The translations under genes and the position numbers were made by a program. DNA of 64,000 nucleotides from Papaver somniferum (lineage: Eukaryota; Streptophyta; Magnoliopsida; Ranunculales; Papaveraceae), in the NCBI RefSeq assembly GCF_003573695.1, contig NC_039358.1, positions 193,540,418 to 193,604,417 of the forward strand, given 5' to 3'. The notes beneath the pieces were generated by a model, which saw nothing but the letters and a program-made list of their open reading frames with translations, was not told the DNA's origin and searched no databases. This document shows, in pieces, positions 1-11,828 of the stretch (its first letter is position 1; the number at the start of each line of letters is the position of its first letter).

Positions 1-212
1 CCAATTAATTCCAATTGGGAAACTTACTTAAATGTAAACGTTGGCATTCCTACTCATCTGGTAATACTGCAACTTCACCTCACCAAAATAAAACCAATTT
101 CGAGGTTGAAGCTCCATCTATGGTAAGATGCCATGATGCTTCTGACATTAAATCACGAGAATACCCCACAACACATAAAAAAACTTGTATGAAGAAATAA
201 ATAAAGTAATGT

Positions 213-620
213 TTAGCTATATTTCACCATTCTTTCAGCCATTTTCTCCACATCGACCAAGATTGGATTAGAAGCTTCATCAGTCACTTTAAGTTGGATC
301 TGTATCCTGTAACAGACGCATACATAAGCTATTTTTAGAAATATTAAGTGCCAATCAAAGATGTTAGTTTTTAGTGTATTTATTTTATTTTTCTCTAAAC
401 ATACAATGGTTTGTGTGACGTTAACCAAGTCCTTCACTTTACACAACCTGAATAAGTAATTTTTGTCATGTCCTTTGTCACTGCAGGCCTTGTAACACCA
501 GCCCTCTCCTTCGGCCGAACCAATTATTATTGGCATACATGAGGGTGTCTTTTCCTTGAATTTTTTTTTTGGATCATTATGAATATCAAACTGATCAACT
601 AAACATGACAATAAAGGCAA
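213..620 (-). pseudogene. replication protein A large-subunit-like fragment (C-terminal OB fold), two exons
   Basis: The minus strand encodes a stretch with GEGWCYKAC followed by YLF and then RIQIQLKVTD...VEKMAERMV. This matches the start of the RPA70 C-terminal zinc-ribbon/OB-fold domain, where a WCYKAC-like motif precedes a YRLQ...VTD strand and an AE..L/M helix. The two halves are split by a plausible 141-bp intron, with GT at 447-446 and AG at 308-307. Splicing at phase 2 joins LF to RIQIQ, restoring the usual motif order. The second cysteine pair of the zinc ribbon is not visible, so the piece looks degenerate. RPA1-like genes bind single-stranded DNA and are also carried by plant Helitrons. 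A Helitron helicase fragment lies on the same strand at 21.3 kb. Family assignment is moderate; whether it is a host gene or Helitron cargo is open. Confidence 0.5.
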
Positions 621-1226
621 AACTTACAGCATCATCCATATTTCCTAACAAGCTAGTTACTTCCAACAGAGATATTGTAGCCATATGAAATGCACATTAC
701 ATAAATCAAAGAAAGAAGATATTACCAAATAACAACAAAAGAAGTGATCAGTAAACCCAAAAAATCAGAAAAACACGACAAAGATCAATAAAAAGAAAAC
801 AAACAAAACCCTAAAATTAAGGTTTGGCACTTCCAAATCCTTTTCTTCTCGATACTGATAAATTAAGTTGATCTTACAATGGGTCTCTTACAATTACAAT
901 TACAATTACAAATCACAAACTAACTCCTATATTCCTAACCATGATGGTTGTCCGTCTTTTTTTTCTCTCTCATGATACTAACAACTTAAGATTTTCATTG
1001 TGATTATAAGAAAAATGCTATTCTTTTGGTTTCTTGACTGAGTCGGTCCACATTGCGTATAAAAATATGTCGACCACATCTTAACCGCCATCTTTGAAGA
1101 GTCTGATGGCAACTACGATCACTCTAAATATCAAGACAGATACATAGCTAGACTCCATCTATCATTTATGATGGAGCTAATCGTCCATACTGCACCAAGT
1201 ATTGATGTAAACGATCCGTACGAATT
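621..1226. other. no gene recognised; AT-rich flank of the first LTR element
   Basis: No long ORF, RNA gene or repeat boundary is visible. The sequence is AT-rich and contains a short CAATTA repeat at about 892-915. It could hold further exons of the RPA-like fragment, but I cannot identify any. Confidence 0.5.
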
Positions 1227-1231
1227 AAATG

Positions 1232-3596
1232 TGAAAAAGCGGGCGTACAACAACCACACCCAACAATTCGATTAGAAATCTGTATGGACAAACTCCAACA
1301 TACTTTCTAGAGAATCAACTAGACAGTCAAACTCAATCTAGATAAAAGTATATCAAAGAGTTTATATCTCAATCTCTCAATTTGGTCTTTACTCAAGCAA
1401 ATAAAAACCTGCGAGTCTTTATCAAAGAGAGATAACTTGGATGGTACCAAAGACCAATATCCAAGTGTCAATCAATTTAAATCAACAATCAAAAGGTCGG
1501 ATATTCTAATTGATTGAACAACGCACAACCTGTGATATTTCAATTATATAATAAAATATAGTGCGGAAAAGAAATAACACAGACACCCGAATTTTGTTAA
1601 TGAGGAAACTGCAAATGCATAAAAACTCTGGGACCTAGTCCAGATTAAGCACACATTGTATTAAACCGCTACAGACACTAGCCTACTCCAAATTAACTTC
1701 GGTCTGGACTGTAGTTGAACTCCAATCAATCTCACACTGATCCAAGGTACAGTTATGCTCCTACGCCTCTGATCCTAGCAGGATGCTACGTACTTGATTC
1801 TCTTAGCTGATCTCACCCACAACTAAGAGTTGCTACGGCCCAAAGTCGAAGACTTTAATAAACAAATCTTTATCACACAGAAAAGTCTACGGTAATAGAT
1901 AAATCCGTCTCCCACGAATATACCTACGAGTTTTGTTCCGTCTTTTGATAAATCAAGGTGAACAGGAACCAATCAATAAATCGGTCTTGTATTCCCGAGG
2001 AACAGCCTAGTATTATTGATCACCTCACAACAATATTAATCGGCGCAGCGAAAAAAGATATTGTGGAATCACAAACGATGAAACGAAGTGTTTGTGATTA
2101 CTTTTCTATATTTCCTATCGGAGATATAAAATCTCAAGCCAATTATTTCAATTGTACTCGTACGATAAAAACAGCAAGATCAGATCACACAACTACAAGA
2201 AAAGTAGTATCGGTTTGGCTTCACAATCCCAGTGAAGTCTGTAAGTCGTTAACCTGGTTTAGAAGAAGAAACCAAAGGTTAAAGGAGAATCGATTCTAGC
2301 TATGCAACTAGTATCACACGTAAGGTGTGGGGATTAGGTTTCCCAGTTGCTAGAGTTCTCCCTTATATAGTTTTCAAATCAGGGTTTGCAATCAATGTTA
2401 GCTTGGTAACAAAGCATTCAATATTCACCGTTAGATGAAAACCTGATTAGATTCAAGCTAATATTTCTCAACCGTTGGATCGAAAACTTAGCTTGTTACA
2501 CACAAATGAAATGTCCAATTTTGGGTTTACGAACCGTTCCCAAACATTAACATTTGTTGGTTCAACAATAGTTAACCAAATGGTTATCCATATGATTACT
2601 TTCATATCAACCATATTCTTCTTCACCAAAACTAGTTCAAATGACTCAAATGAACTAGTTAGAGAGTTGTTCAATTGCTTAGATCTTATGTAACTACACG
2701 AGATACAATCGAAGCAAAAACGGTTTGATTCACTCGAATCTGTTCATGAACTTTATAGCCACGGTTTGCAAAAGCATTCCTTAGCTTAAATAAACATGAG
2801 TTCAAGAACAACCGGTTTTAGATATAACCTGCTCAAGTTCGCGGACTGGGTTCGCGGACTTAAGCTCATGGAAGGAGTTCACAAACTCCAGCAGAAATTC
2901 GCGGGTCGAGAACCTCCGCCAGTTCGCGGACTTAGTTCGCGGACTTGGCTCACGCCACTTCCATTTCTCTTGATCAACAAAGTTCGCAAACTTTGGTTCA
3001 AGGAATAAGGATTTATACATATATGTGTTTCCACAACAATAGTTATATCCTACCAATAGTTATGTAACCTAAACTCTCATTTCAATCATTGAAACATTCT
3101 CAGAGGATGGATATAACCGTTATTCACATACCATTTTTCGTCAGAGCAATTTTCAAAGTGATTGAAACATAACATGACTTTCGTCACTAGGTAAAGATGA
3201 ATTCAGCTAAAGCGAAAGCTTACCAACACATATTTCGAGAAATAGATATGCGAGATAAACTCGGCTCGAAATAGAAAATGTGCATAATGAAAGTCTATAT
3301 ATCAAAACGACTTTTGTCTCAAGAGTATGAGATAGAATAGATTGACTTTTGAGTGACAGATAAGTTCAAGTCTCCACATACCTTTTAGTCGATGAATATC
3401 CACCAGTTCCTTGGGTAGTCCTTCGTCTTGTATGATGATTGCCATGGATTTCTTGAACTCAACTACACTTTCTATCCTAGTCCGAGACCTTTAGCTTTGT
3501 AGGCTAGAAATCAAGACTTATAGTTTTGATCACTAACATTGACAAACATGCTTGAGATAGCAACGTATGCGAGTTCGACCGAGCAATGCTCTAACA
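1232..3596 (-). repeat. 3' LTR (minus orientation) of the LARD-like element
   Basis: This 2365-bp copy aligns along its length with 7314-9669. It differs by scattered substitutions and small indels, for example about 16 bp more of the TTCGCGGACTT repeat near 2940. Read on the minus strand it begins TGTTAGAGC and ends TTTTTCA. Short ORFs in both LTRs are mirrored between copies and show no recognisable protein, so they are not listed. Confidence 0.88.
2835..2997. repeat. clustered TTCGCGGACT-type motifs inside the LTR
   Basis: The motif TTCGCGGACT and close variants occur at least six times in 160 bp (about 2837, 2850, 2898, 2932, 2946 and 2983). This GC-richer island sits in an otherwise AT-rich LTR. 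The right LTR has a shorter, more eroded version at about 8918-9060. It may be a promoter or enhancer repeat of the element; that function is inferred. Confidence 0.6.
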
Positions 3597-3611
3597 ATCT
3601 CCCCCTTTGTC
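3597..3611 (-). promoter_or_regulatory. polypurine tract of the LARD-like element
   Basis: On the minus strand ACAAAGGGGGAGAT immediately precedes the LTR start TGTTAG. This is the expected position of the plus-strand primer for reverse transcription. Four similar tracts lie further inside at about 3908, 3946, 4006 and 4251. Confidence 0.8.
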
Positions 3612-5430
3612 AATTTAGTGGCAAAACTATTAACACATATGGAATACAAAAAATAAATAAATTAACTTTTGTGGCTCCTATTCCACATGCCTAATCTTCA
3701 ACATTACTCGAAATCTTCGTCACTTCCAAGTACTCCAATGATCCCAAAGGTTGTAAGTTTAGCATCATCGTTGTTGAAAACCCGTAGCTATAACAACAAG
3801 AAAACAATAGTTCTCAATCATTGTTATACAGTGTCATAGTATCATTACACAACGTCAAAGTTCAATTGTATCACAACTTCAACAACAATACTATGGTGAT
3901 ATGTATCACTCCCCCTTAGTCAATACTCCATCTCACATGGAAACCACTCCCCCTTACATAATGATCCGAAAACCATATGTATTTGTAGTGTGAACTACAT
4001 ATTAATTCTCCCCCTTTTTGTCAATAAAATTGGCAAAGGTACAAGAATGGGATCCTAAAGAAATTTCCAAAAGAGACATTTCTTGACCAAAAGAAAGCAA
4101 AAATATCAACTTGTTCTTTAGATGCAATCATAAATCCGAAGCTAAATGCATTCATCAAGGAGTTTATAAAGATACAAGATAACCCTTATAATATTCCACA
4201 GCCGCACTCCCCACAAAGATATGGCAAATAAGCGCAAGTTCAAAAGAACTCTCCCCCATTAAATGTCATTCCCGAAAGAACGACAAGAGCGACCTTAATT
4301 TCGAAAGAAAAGAAGGATTTCTTTGGACATAAAAAATCACATACAAGTATGAATTTGAATCCAAAAAGTTCAATTAAATTAACCACAAGAGAACCTATGA
4401 TTTAATCGACAAATGCTCAAACATAAGTGAACTTATGGAGACTTAAAAAATACAATTAGATTAATCACAAGAGAACCCATAATTAATCTAATTGAAATAC
4501 ACAACCAAACTAATCACAAAAGTAATCAATTTAATTGGTCATGCTCGTCATAAGAAAACTTACGGAGCAACAACTAAATAACCAAACAAGATGATTAATT
4601 TAGTTGAATATGCTCAACATAAAGTACCTCACGGAACAACAACAAAGCTAATCATAAAAATAATCAACTTGGTCGTTTAGTGCTCAACATAAGACACTTT
4701 ACGGAGCCTCACAGTAATACATAAAAAATGGATCAGGGAAGATCAATACTGCGGAATACACAAGGATTCATTCTATTTTCCATCACTATTCGCATAACGA
4801 CATTCGATACACATAATCCTTGCAAACAAAACATTTTAACCTATCTTCCATCAATAATTGACATAATAGGCTTAACTTTTGTATTTGTCAAAAGTCTATT
4901 CATTCTTTTATCAATACATGCATATCGACATACGAAAGACTTTAATTTTGACAAGGTATGGGATAATCACAGTTCACGGACGCAAACACACATATCCCAT
5001 AACAAATTGCAATATATAAAACCATAAAGATTAATACTGCAAAGATCATCTTCCAAACAAGTTTAGAATTTAAACCAATAAATATAAAAACATGAAGATG
5101 AAAACGTTGGACATAGCTATGTGTAATCACAATAATATCTATTCCAAACTCTAGTTATTCTTCTAATAAAAACAAATAAAAGAATATTTACTAGAAATCA
5201 ACAAGCTAAGGAACAAAATCAGACTCCAGTGCCATGTCCGAACACGAACTAAGGTCAAATAGACGGTTCAGGATCCTCACGAGTCTTGGTGTCTTTGAGC
5301 TTGTGATTAGCAGCATCTGTTGCATCTTCAGAGAAGAGATTCTCTTTATGAAGATCATTGATGTGAGATTTTATGAGACCAAGATCAGTTGAGACCTTTT
5401 TCTACTCTGTTTTCAACACATTAAGATTTT
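3612..5430 (-). other. non-coding 3' internal region of the LARD-like element, with degenerate tandem repeats
   Basis: No convincing coding region is seen. About 4365-4712 consists of roughly five degenerate units of about 70 bp. Each contains variants of AATCACAAAAGTAATCAA, then TGCTCAACATAA and ACGGAGCA. Additional CCCCCTT tracts between 3908 and 4260 read as polypurine tracts on the element's sense strand. Tandem repeats between the coding part and the 3' LTR are known in long Copia and Tat elements. Confidence 0.65.
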
Positions 5431-5667
5431 TCAGAGTATCAACGAGCTGCAGTTTTGCTTCCTAAAAATACTTAGAAAGTCATGGACCACTTCAACAGAA
5501 ATCATATCATCCTTATCAACATTCTCATGAGTATATGCATAGTAACACGAGGCATTAGGATGATCTTCATTTACAAGGGTTCTTTTCTTCCTCCCTTCGG
5601 ATTCAAAACCAATACCTTTATCAAGAAAGCCTTTAGCAAAACCACACGTTTGTGAAGAGGACGACAT
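5431..5667 (-). CDS. uncharacterised LARD-internal ORF, downstream
   Basis: The open frame extends upstream to 5856, but the internal Met at 5667 (MSSSSQTCGFAKG) is the better start because the preceding part is low-complexity. The product would be 78 aa, polar and charged, with a basic GRKKR patch and an acidic stretch NVDKDD. No domain is recognised. It follows two other ORFs of the same strand within the internal region and may be a broken part of one longer protein. Confidence 0.3.
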   Translation of the reverse strand: MSSSSQTCGFAKGFLDKGIGFESEGRKKRTLVNEDHPNASCYYAYTHENVDKDDMISVEVVHDFLSIFRKQNCSSLIL

Positions 5668-6088
5668 TCTTGATAAACCAAAATAACCTAGAGTATGCAA
5701 ACGTGACTCATAGGTTTGGTATTTATATGGTTTCTTAGGGAATAAGACCTTTAGGGTTTGCAAACCGTTGAATCGTGATGGTAACCCGTGTACACATACG
5801 AATACAACATGAGAACTTTTGCTACATGAGAAATGGCTCAAAAAATTCCTTACCATAGGAGAAATTTAGAGCACACCTGTAACAGCTCACAAAGATGCAA
5901 AAGAAATGCAAAGAGAGAAACGATAAAACAAAAATACATCCTAGGCAATATTGTCTGCAGGCACTAGTTTAGCTATAAACGATAAGAGGATAGCTCAACT
6001 AAGCAGAACACCAAATTTCCATAGTATACCTGATTTTTACACATGTTGCTCAACGGGATTTTTATGAGCAAGTTCTTAACCCTTGTGA

Positions 6089-6361
6089 TTAATTAGCACA
6101 AGTATGAGCTCTGAGCTCATTAAAAGAACCGTGTTTATGATCGAGTCTCTTTTTCCTTCTGAATCTAAAGAGAGATTCCCTTTTATGTGAGAAATTACCA
6201 TAAAACTTACTGTCATCAAAATACGAGACATAGTTAGAGTTCTTACCAGAAGAATTTTGACTTGCGGAGGATGATAACCTGTCGAAAATTTCTTTATATC
6301 CTTCGATTATCTCCATCAGGTTATCATCAATTTTTCTTCTTTCTCCTGGAATTTCGTTCAT
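6089..6361 (-). CDS. uncharacterised LARD-internal ORF, middle
   Basis: A 90-aa frame begins MNEIPGERRKIDDNLMEI. It contains a basic tract (FRFRRKKRLDHK) and is rich in Ser, Asn and Lys. It lies 60 bp downstream of the 325-aa frame and could be its continuation after a frameshift or stop. No homologous family is recognised. It is probably element-encoded but I cannot assign a function. Confidence 0.35.
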   Translation of the reverse strand: MNEIPGERRKIDDNLMEIIEGYKEIFDRLSSSASQNSSGKNSNYVSYFDDSKFYGNFSHKRESLFRFRRKKRLDHKHGSFNELRAHTCAN

Positions 6362-6421
6362 ATTAAGGGAAATACAGAGGAAACGACTTGATCCTTCCTT
6401 GGAAGATTCTTGTTAAGACTG

Positions 6422-7255
6422 CTATTCTACTTTAGCATTTGAGGAACTCAATGAACTGACCTTCCTGGTAACATACACAGGGTAAGTACGAAAACCAACT
6501 GGTTTAGACATACGAATGTCAGTTACACCTTCGAGAATTAAGTCTAAGGTGTGTTGAAGTTGAACCAAGGAGGTTTTATTCAACCTAGAGTTTCTCTTTT
6601 GTTTAGCAGAGCCTTTTGCATTGAAAAAGAGGCATACTTTCTGATCACAAAAGTGAATAGACAATGCAGTCTTAACAAACTCGTTAGGAGATTTCTTCCT
6701 TCCGTGTGATGTGGAACATCCTTGATCAATAGGTAATTCAGACACATTCTTTGCAACAGGAAGGGATTCCAATTTTACTTCTGGAGCTGGAACGTTTTTA
6801 GGCTTAGCAGAAGTACTTGGTATATTAGACTGCTTAGAGAATCCTTGAATAGAGAGTTTACTCAACCGATGTTCAATTTCCAAAGCATCCTTTTTGAGGC
6901 TAGCCTCAAGAGTCATACGTGAAGAATGATCTTCAGTTTTTTCTATGAAATTGCAGTCTCTAATTACACCAAGTAGAACATCGACATGATGTTTTAACCG
7001 ATTAAATCTATCAGCTTGGATTCTATCAAGATTTAGAATCAAGACACTCTCTTCAGCTGTTTCCCGTTCATTTAGAGAAATAAACTCTTTTGAATGGTAA
7101 TCGGAAATACTCATGTCGGAGCCTGTTTGTCTTGTTGGAACACATGGTTTGTCTATATTCGAGATTGATGAATCTTTCTCTTTAATAAAATTAGACAAGA
7201 CAGAGCCTTTATTTCTGGTGACGCATTTATCAGAGATACTATCGTCCATCCTCAT
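6422..7255 (-). CDS. uncharacterised LARD-internal protein
   Basis: This is the longest ORF of the element. The open frame runs back through the primer site into the LTR to 7399, but the first Met after the primer site is at 7255, giving about 277 aa. The protein is hydrophilic and begins MRMDDSISDKC. A central region may be coiled-coil (ILNLDRIQADRFNRLKHHVD to LEIEHRLSKLS), and a Pro/Lys-rich linker follows. I see no zinc knuckle, Retrotrans_gag signature, protease triad or nucleic-acid enzyme motif. Position, immediately 3' of the primer binding site, is where gag would lie, so a highly diverged gag or replacement ORF is possible. That is inference. Confidence 0.45.
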   Translation of the reverse strand: MRMDDSISDKCVTRNKGSVLSNFIKEKDSSISNIDKPCVPTRQTGSDMSISDYHSKEFISLNERETAEESVLILNLDRIQADRFNRLKHHVDVLLGVIRDCNFIEKTEDHSSRMTLEASLKKDALEIEHRLSKLSIQGFSKQSNIPSTSAKPKNVPAPEVKLESLPVAKNVSELPIDQGCSTSHGRKKSPNEFVKTALSIHFCDQKVCLFFNAKGSAKQKRNSRLNKTSLVQLQHTLDLILEGVTDIRMSKPVGFRTYPVYVTRKVSSLSSSNAKVE

Positions 7256-7299
7256 ATCGCTACAAACACGGACTTGTAAGGTCTTAAACGTGTTTGCCG

Positions 7300-7311
7300 G
7301 CTCTAATACCA
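7300..7311 (-). promoter_or_regulatory. primer binding site, tRNA-Met type
   Basis: On the minus strand TGGTATTAGAGC lies two bases after the end of the 5' LTR (7314). It matches the usual plant tRNA-iMet primer complement TGGTATCAGAGC at 11 of 12 positions. It fixes the transcription direction as minus. Confidence 0.85.
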
Positions 7312-7313
7312 AT

Positions 7314-9669
7314 TGAAAAAACGGGGGTACAACAACCAAACCCAACAATTCGATTAGCAATATGTATGGACAAACTCCAATATACTTTCTAGAGATCAAC
7401 TAGACAGTCAGACTCAATCTAGATAAAAGTATATCAAAGAGTTTATATCTCAATCTCTCGATTTGATCTTTACTCAAGCAAATAGAAATCTGCGAGTCTT
7501 TATCAAAGAGAGATAACTTGGATGGTACCAAAGACCAATATCCAAGTGTCAATCAATTTAAATCAACAACCAAAAGGTCGGATATTCTAATTGATTGAAC
7601 AACGCACAACCTGTGATATTTCAATTATATAACAAAATATAATGCGGAAAAGAAATAACACAGACAGCAGAATTTTGTTAACGAGGAAACTGCAAATGCA
7701 GAAAAACCCCGGGACCTGGTCCAGATTGAACACACACTGTATTAAGCCGCTACAGACACTAGCCTACTCCAAATTAACTTCGGTCTAGACTGTAGTTGAA
7801 CTCCAATCAATCTCACATTGATCCAAGGTACAGTTATGCGCTTACGCCTCTGATCCTAGCAGGATGCTACGTACTTGATTCTCTTAGCTGATCTCACCCA
7901 CAACTAAGAGTTGCTACGACCCAAAGTTGAAGACTTTAATAAACAAATCTGTATCACACAGAAAAGTCTACGGTAATAGATAAATCTGTCTCCCACGAAT
8001 ATACCTACGATTTTTGTTCCGTCTTTTGATAAATCAAGGTGAACAGGAACCAATCAATAAACCGGTCTTATATTCCCGAAGAACAGCCTAGTATTATTGA
8101 TCACCTCACAATAATCTTAATCGACGCAGCGAAAAAAGATATTGTGGAATCACAAACGATGAGATGAAGTGTTTGTGATTACTTTTCTATCTTGCCTATC
8201 GGAGATATAAAATCTCAAGCCAATTATTTCAATTGTACTCGTACAATATAAAACAACAAGATCAGATCACACAACTACAAGAAAAGTAGTATCCATCTGG
8301 CTTCACAATCCCAATGAAGTCTTTAAGTCGTTAACCTGGTTTAGAAGAAGAAACCAAAGGTTAAAGGAGAATCGACTCTAGTTATGCAACTAGTATCACA
8401 CGTAAGGTGTGGGTATTAGGTTTCCCAGTTGCTAGAGTTGTCCCTTATATAGTTTTCAAATCACGGTTTGCAATCAATGTTAGCTTGGTAACAAAGCATT
8501 CAATATTCACCGTTAGATGAAAACCTGAATAGATTCAAGCTAATATTTCTCAACCGTTGGATCGAAAACTTAGCTTGCTACACACAAATGAAATGTCCAA
8601 TTTTGGGTTTACGAACCGTTCCCAAACATTAACATTTGTTGGTTCAACAATAGTTAACCAAATGGTTAGCCATATGATTACTTTCAAATCAACCATATTC
8701 TTCTTCACCATAACTAGTTCAAATGACTCAAATGAACTAGTTAGAGAGTTGTTCAATTACTTAGATCTTATGTAACTACACAAGACACAATCGAAGCAAA
8801 AACGGTTTGATTCACTCGAATCGGTTCATGAACTTTATAGCCACGGTTTGCAAAAGCATTCTTTAGTTTAAATAAACATGAGTTCAAGAACAACCGGTTT
8901 TAGATATAAACTGCTCAAGTTCGCGGACTGGGTTCGTGGACTTAAGCTCATGGAAGGAGTTCAAAAACTCCAGCAGAAATTCTCGGGTCGAGAACTTCCG
9001 CCAGTTCACGGACTTGGCTCATGCCACTTCCATTTCTCTTGATCAACAAAGTTCGCTAACTTTGGTTCAAGGAATAAGGACTTATATATATATATGTGTG
9101 TTTCCACAATAATGATTATATCCTACCAATGGTTATGTAATCTAAACTCTCATTTTAATCTTTGAAACATTCTCAGAGGACGGATATAGCCGTTATTCAC
9201 ATACCATTTTTCGTCAGAGCAATTTTCAAAGTGATTAAAACATAACATGACTTTCGTTACTAGGTAAAGATGAATTCTGCTAAAGCGAAAGCTTACCAAC
9301 ACATATTTCGAGAAATAGATAGGCGAGATAAACTCGGCTCGAAATAACAAATGTGCATAATGAAAGTTTATATATAAAAACGAATTTTGTCTCAAGAGTA
9401 GGAGATAGAATAGATAGACTTTTGAGTGACAGATAAGTTCAAGTCTCCACATACCTTTTAGTCGATGAAGATCCACCAGTTCCTTGAGTAGTCCTTCGTC
9501 TTGTATGATGATTGTCATGGAGTTCTTGAGCTCAACTACACTTTCTATCCTAGTCCGAGACCTTTAGCTATGTAGGCTAGAAATCAAGAATTAAAGTTTT
9601 GATCACTAACATTGACAAACATGCTTGAGATAGCAATGCATGCGAATTCGACCGAGCAATGCTCTAAAA
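7314..9669 (-). repeat. 5' LTR (minus orientation) of the LARD-like element
   Basis: This 2356-bp copy of 1232-3596 should carry the element's promoter because it lies upstream of the primer site. Its outer end reads CTCTAAAA where the other LTR has CTCTAACA, a single change in the terminal inverted dinucleotide. The flank is target duplication AAATG at 9670-9674. Confidence 0.87.
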
Positions 9670-9674
9670 AAATG

Positions 9675-9864
9675 TAAATGAAAGTTCCTACAGTACAGGT
9701 TAATAATAAGATTTGTGTTTAATTTATCATGGTTAGATTATAGTTAAGATTCAATTCAACTAAAAAAACAAAAACAAAAAACAGTTATGCGAAACTATCA
9801 AATGACTTCCGCTTGTCGATCACAAACATTCGCCTTTTTTCCGGATCCTCTTAACCTCATTAGC
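9675..9864. other. short old spacer between two LTR elements
   Basis: About 190 bp of AT-rich sequence separates the target duplications of the LARD-like and Athila-type elements. It should be continuous with 1-1226 on the left and 20359 onwards on the right once the insertions are removed. No gene is visible. Confidence 0.6.
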
Positions 9865-9869
9865 GTATA

Positions 9870-11828
9870 TGGTGTGAATTCTAAGATGCACACAAAACAC
9901 TTGCAAGTATACAAGGTCAAGATTTATAATAAAATGGTGAGTAGGGGTTTGTCCACAGGGAGAGGAGCATATGAGAAGTTTTCCTAACTAAGATGTGTAA
10001 TAAGCTAAGGGCAGGCAAGGTTGCAGGCAGAGAAACAAGAACATAAAGTAAGGCAAAAGAGAAGCAGGTTAAGAACCAAAGCAAGGAAAGATAAGCAAGA
10101 ACCAAAAATGCAGGGTAAGGCAACAAAGGAGCAGTTAAGAAAAAGCAACAAACTACCAAGGCTTGGCAGCCAAGGGCAAGAGGCAAGATTGTGCACTGCC
10201 TTCAGTGCACAGTAGCTACAAGATGCAGGAACATAAAAGGCATGAAAATAAAGCTGAAATGCAAAAACACAGAACTTGAAAAAGTGACTGAAATTAAGAT
10301 TGATTAAAAGAGAAGTGGTGGGCAAGCCAAAGCATATGATCCACCTTGTATCCTAATCAAGTAACATGGTCTAGGTTAAGTTCTTTCCTAAGCATACAAC
10401 TAGAAATGAGAGAACACCAACTTGCTTGCTAGGCTACCCCTAGCATTGGCTGTCTTTTGACAGTACAGCCAATCACAGGCTCTATGACATTGGCCTCTCT
10501 CATTTACAATCAAAACACAGCAGGGAAGAACTATCCTAGCTCAATTCACACTTGACAGTGCACAAGGCTTCACTGAGCCTTGGCCTGAAGTGATTAGCTC
10601 ATGCTAACCATGTTTAAAACATCACATTAACATGAAAATTCAACACAAATTAGCAACATTCAGATAACAAACATAAGCAATATTAACTGAGAAGCACTGA
10701 AATTTGAATTCAAAAAATTTGTCAATTCTCTACTGGCTAGTCCAGAGAGGTAAATGTCTCTCTAATCTTCCCCAACACCAATTTATACCCATTACACATA
10801 ATTGGTTTTCCCCAATTTTCCCAAAGTCAGTAAAATTAGGTTTTGAAAATTTACCTACTGTTGATGAAATTCTCGCTCCATCTCGTCGACCCATCCTTCT
10901 ATTTCTCTTCCTGAGTCATCTCCCGCTCCAATTGCTGCTCTAACATCAACTTATATCTTCAATTTCTCACCTAGGGTTTCAGTCGGCAGAGATGAGAAAT
11001 TGAGGAGATTAGTTGATGTAAAACGTGATAGTGATGATGGGTATAGGTAGAGTGATTTGGGGAGAAATAGTGGAGTGATTTGGGGTGGTGGGGGGTGGTG
11101 ATGACATGGTGGTGGTACGGGGCATGGCGGTTCTGCAGAGGGGGTGATGGAGGAGATGGTTCGATGGAGAAAGGGAAGGGTGCGTTTGTTTGAGGTGTAG
11201 GTGCTCGGTCGCTAGGGTGTGAGGCGAGTGTATCGAGTTTGATGATCTGCGACGCTGAGCCGTGGGATAGGGAGATGAAAGATCAATCGGACGGTGAGAT
11301 GAAGTGAAGCTTGTAGCGACCGCTGGATTTTATACAACAATAACGGCCAGATGGGTTAGGTGTTGTAGTGTAAGGCGGAGATATCAAACGTTGATGAACA
11401 GCAAGGGAGCGACCGTTGGATTCAACTACCATCTAATCTGAAGGCTTGGAATTTCAGCGCTGTGGTGCTTGGCAGAGACTTCAGATTTTGATGCTCTATG
11501 AAGGAGCGACCATCGGATGCTTCTGGAACTGATCTGACGGCTGAGAACGGAGGCGCTTTTGTGTGTAGAAAATGAGGTTGTGCGCACCATTCTTCGCGGC
11601 TTCCTTGCGTAATTTCTCCCGGCTTTTCACTACTTTTCTGCTCTTTTCGCTCCGCGACTCATCCGAACTTTATTTATTACCTAAAAATGCAAAATTAATT
11701 AATAAAAATATTTATTCTTGAAAACAATGAAAATACAGAATATGGGATAAAATGTAGAATTAATGCACAAAAGATGAGTTAAATGCCAACAAAAAGGGAT
11801 AAATATATACAATATTTGGCACTCATCA
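9870..11828 (-). repeat. 3' LTR of the Athila-type element
   Basis: This 1959-bp LTR is near-identical to 18357-20353, including the central GGTGG/GGGG-rich part at 11040-11160. Differences are mostly small indels. ORFs in both copies are simply mirrored between LTRs and show no gene-like features. Confidence 0.92.

Larger units (their letters stand above)
1232..9669 (-). mobile_element. complete non-autonomous LTR retrotransposon (LARD-like, Copia/SIRE-style signals)
   Basis: Two long direct repeats (1232-3596 and 7314-9669) bound a 3.7-kb internal region. Both LTRs read TGAAAAA...CA on the plus strand, apart from one base change in the final ACA of the right copy. The flanks carry a 5-bp target duplication AAATG at 1227-1231 and 9670-9674. 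Orientation is minus: the tRNA-Met-type primer site TGGTATTAGAGC abuts the right LTR, and a polypurine tract abuts the left LTR. No gag zinc knuckle, protease, reverse transcriptase or integrase is present. Only uncharacterised ORFs at 5.4-7.3 kb occur, so mobility would need a partner element. The long LTRs and repeated CCCCCTTTG tracts resemble SIRE/Maximus-type Copia elements, but without pol the superfamily is inferred. Confidence 0.88.

Noticed and set aside
1..200. 61-aa plus-strand frame at the window edge
   Set aside because: No motif or context; opposite strand carries the only recognisable fragment nearby.
2468..2693. Short frames on both strands, repeated at 8550-8775
   Set aside because: They are LTR sequence of the LARD-like element, open on both strands by chance and without any domain.
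9917..10325. Hydrophobic minus-strand frames (also at 18404-18812)
   Set aside because: They lie inside the two Athila LTRs, are mirrored copies of each other and look like translations of purine-rich LTR sequence, not membrane proteins.
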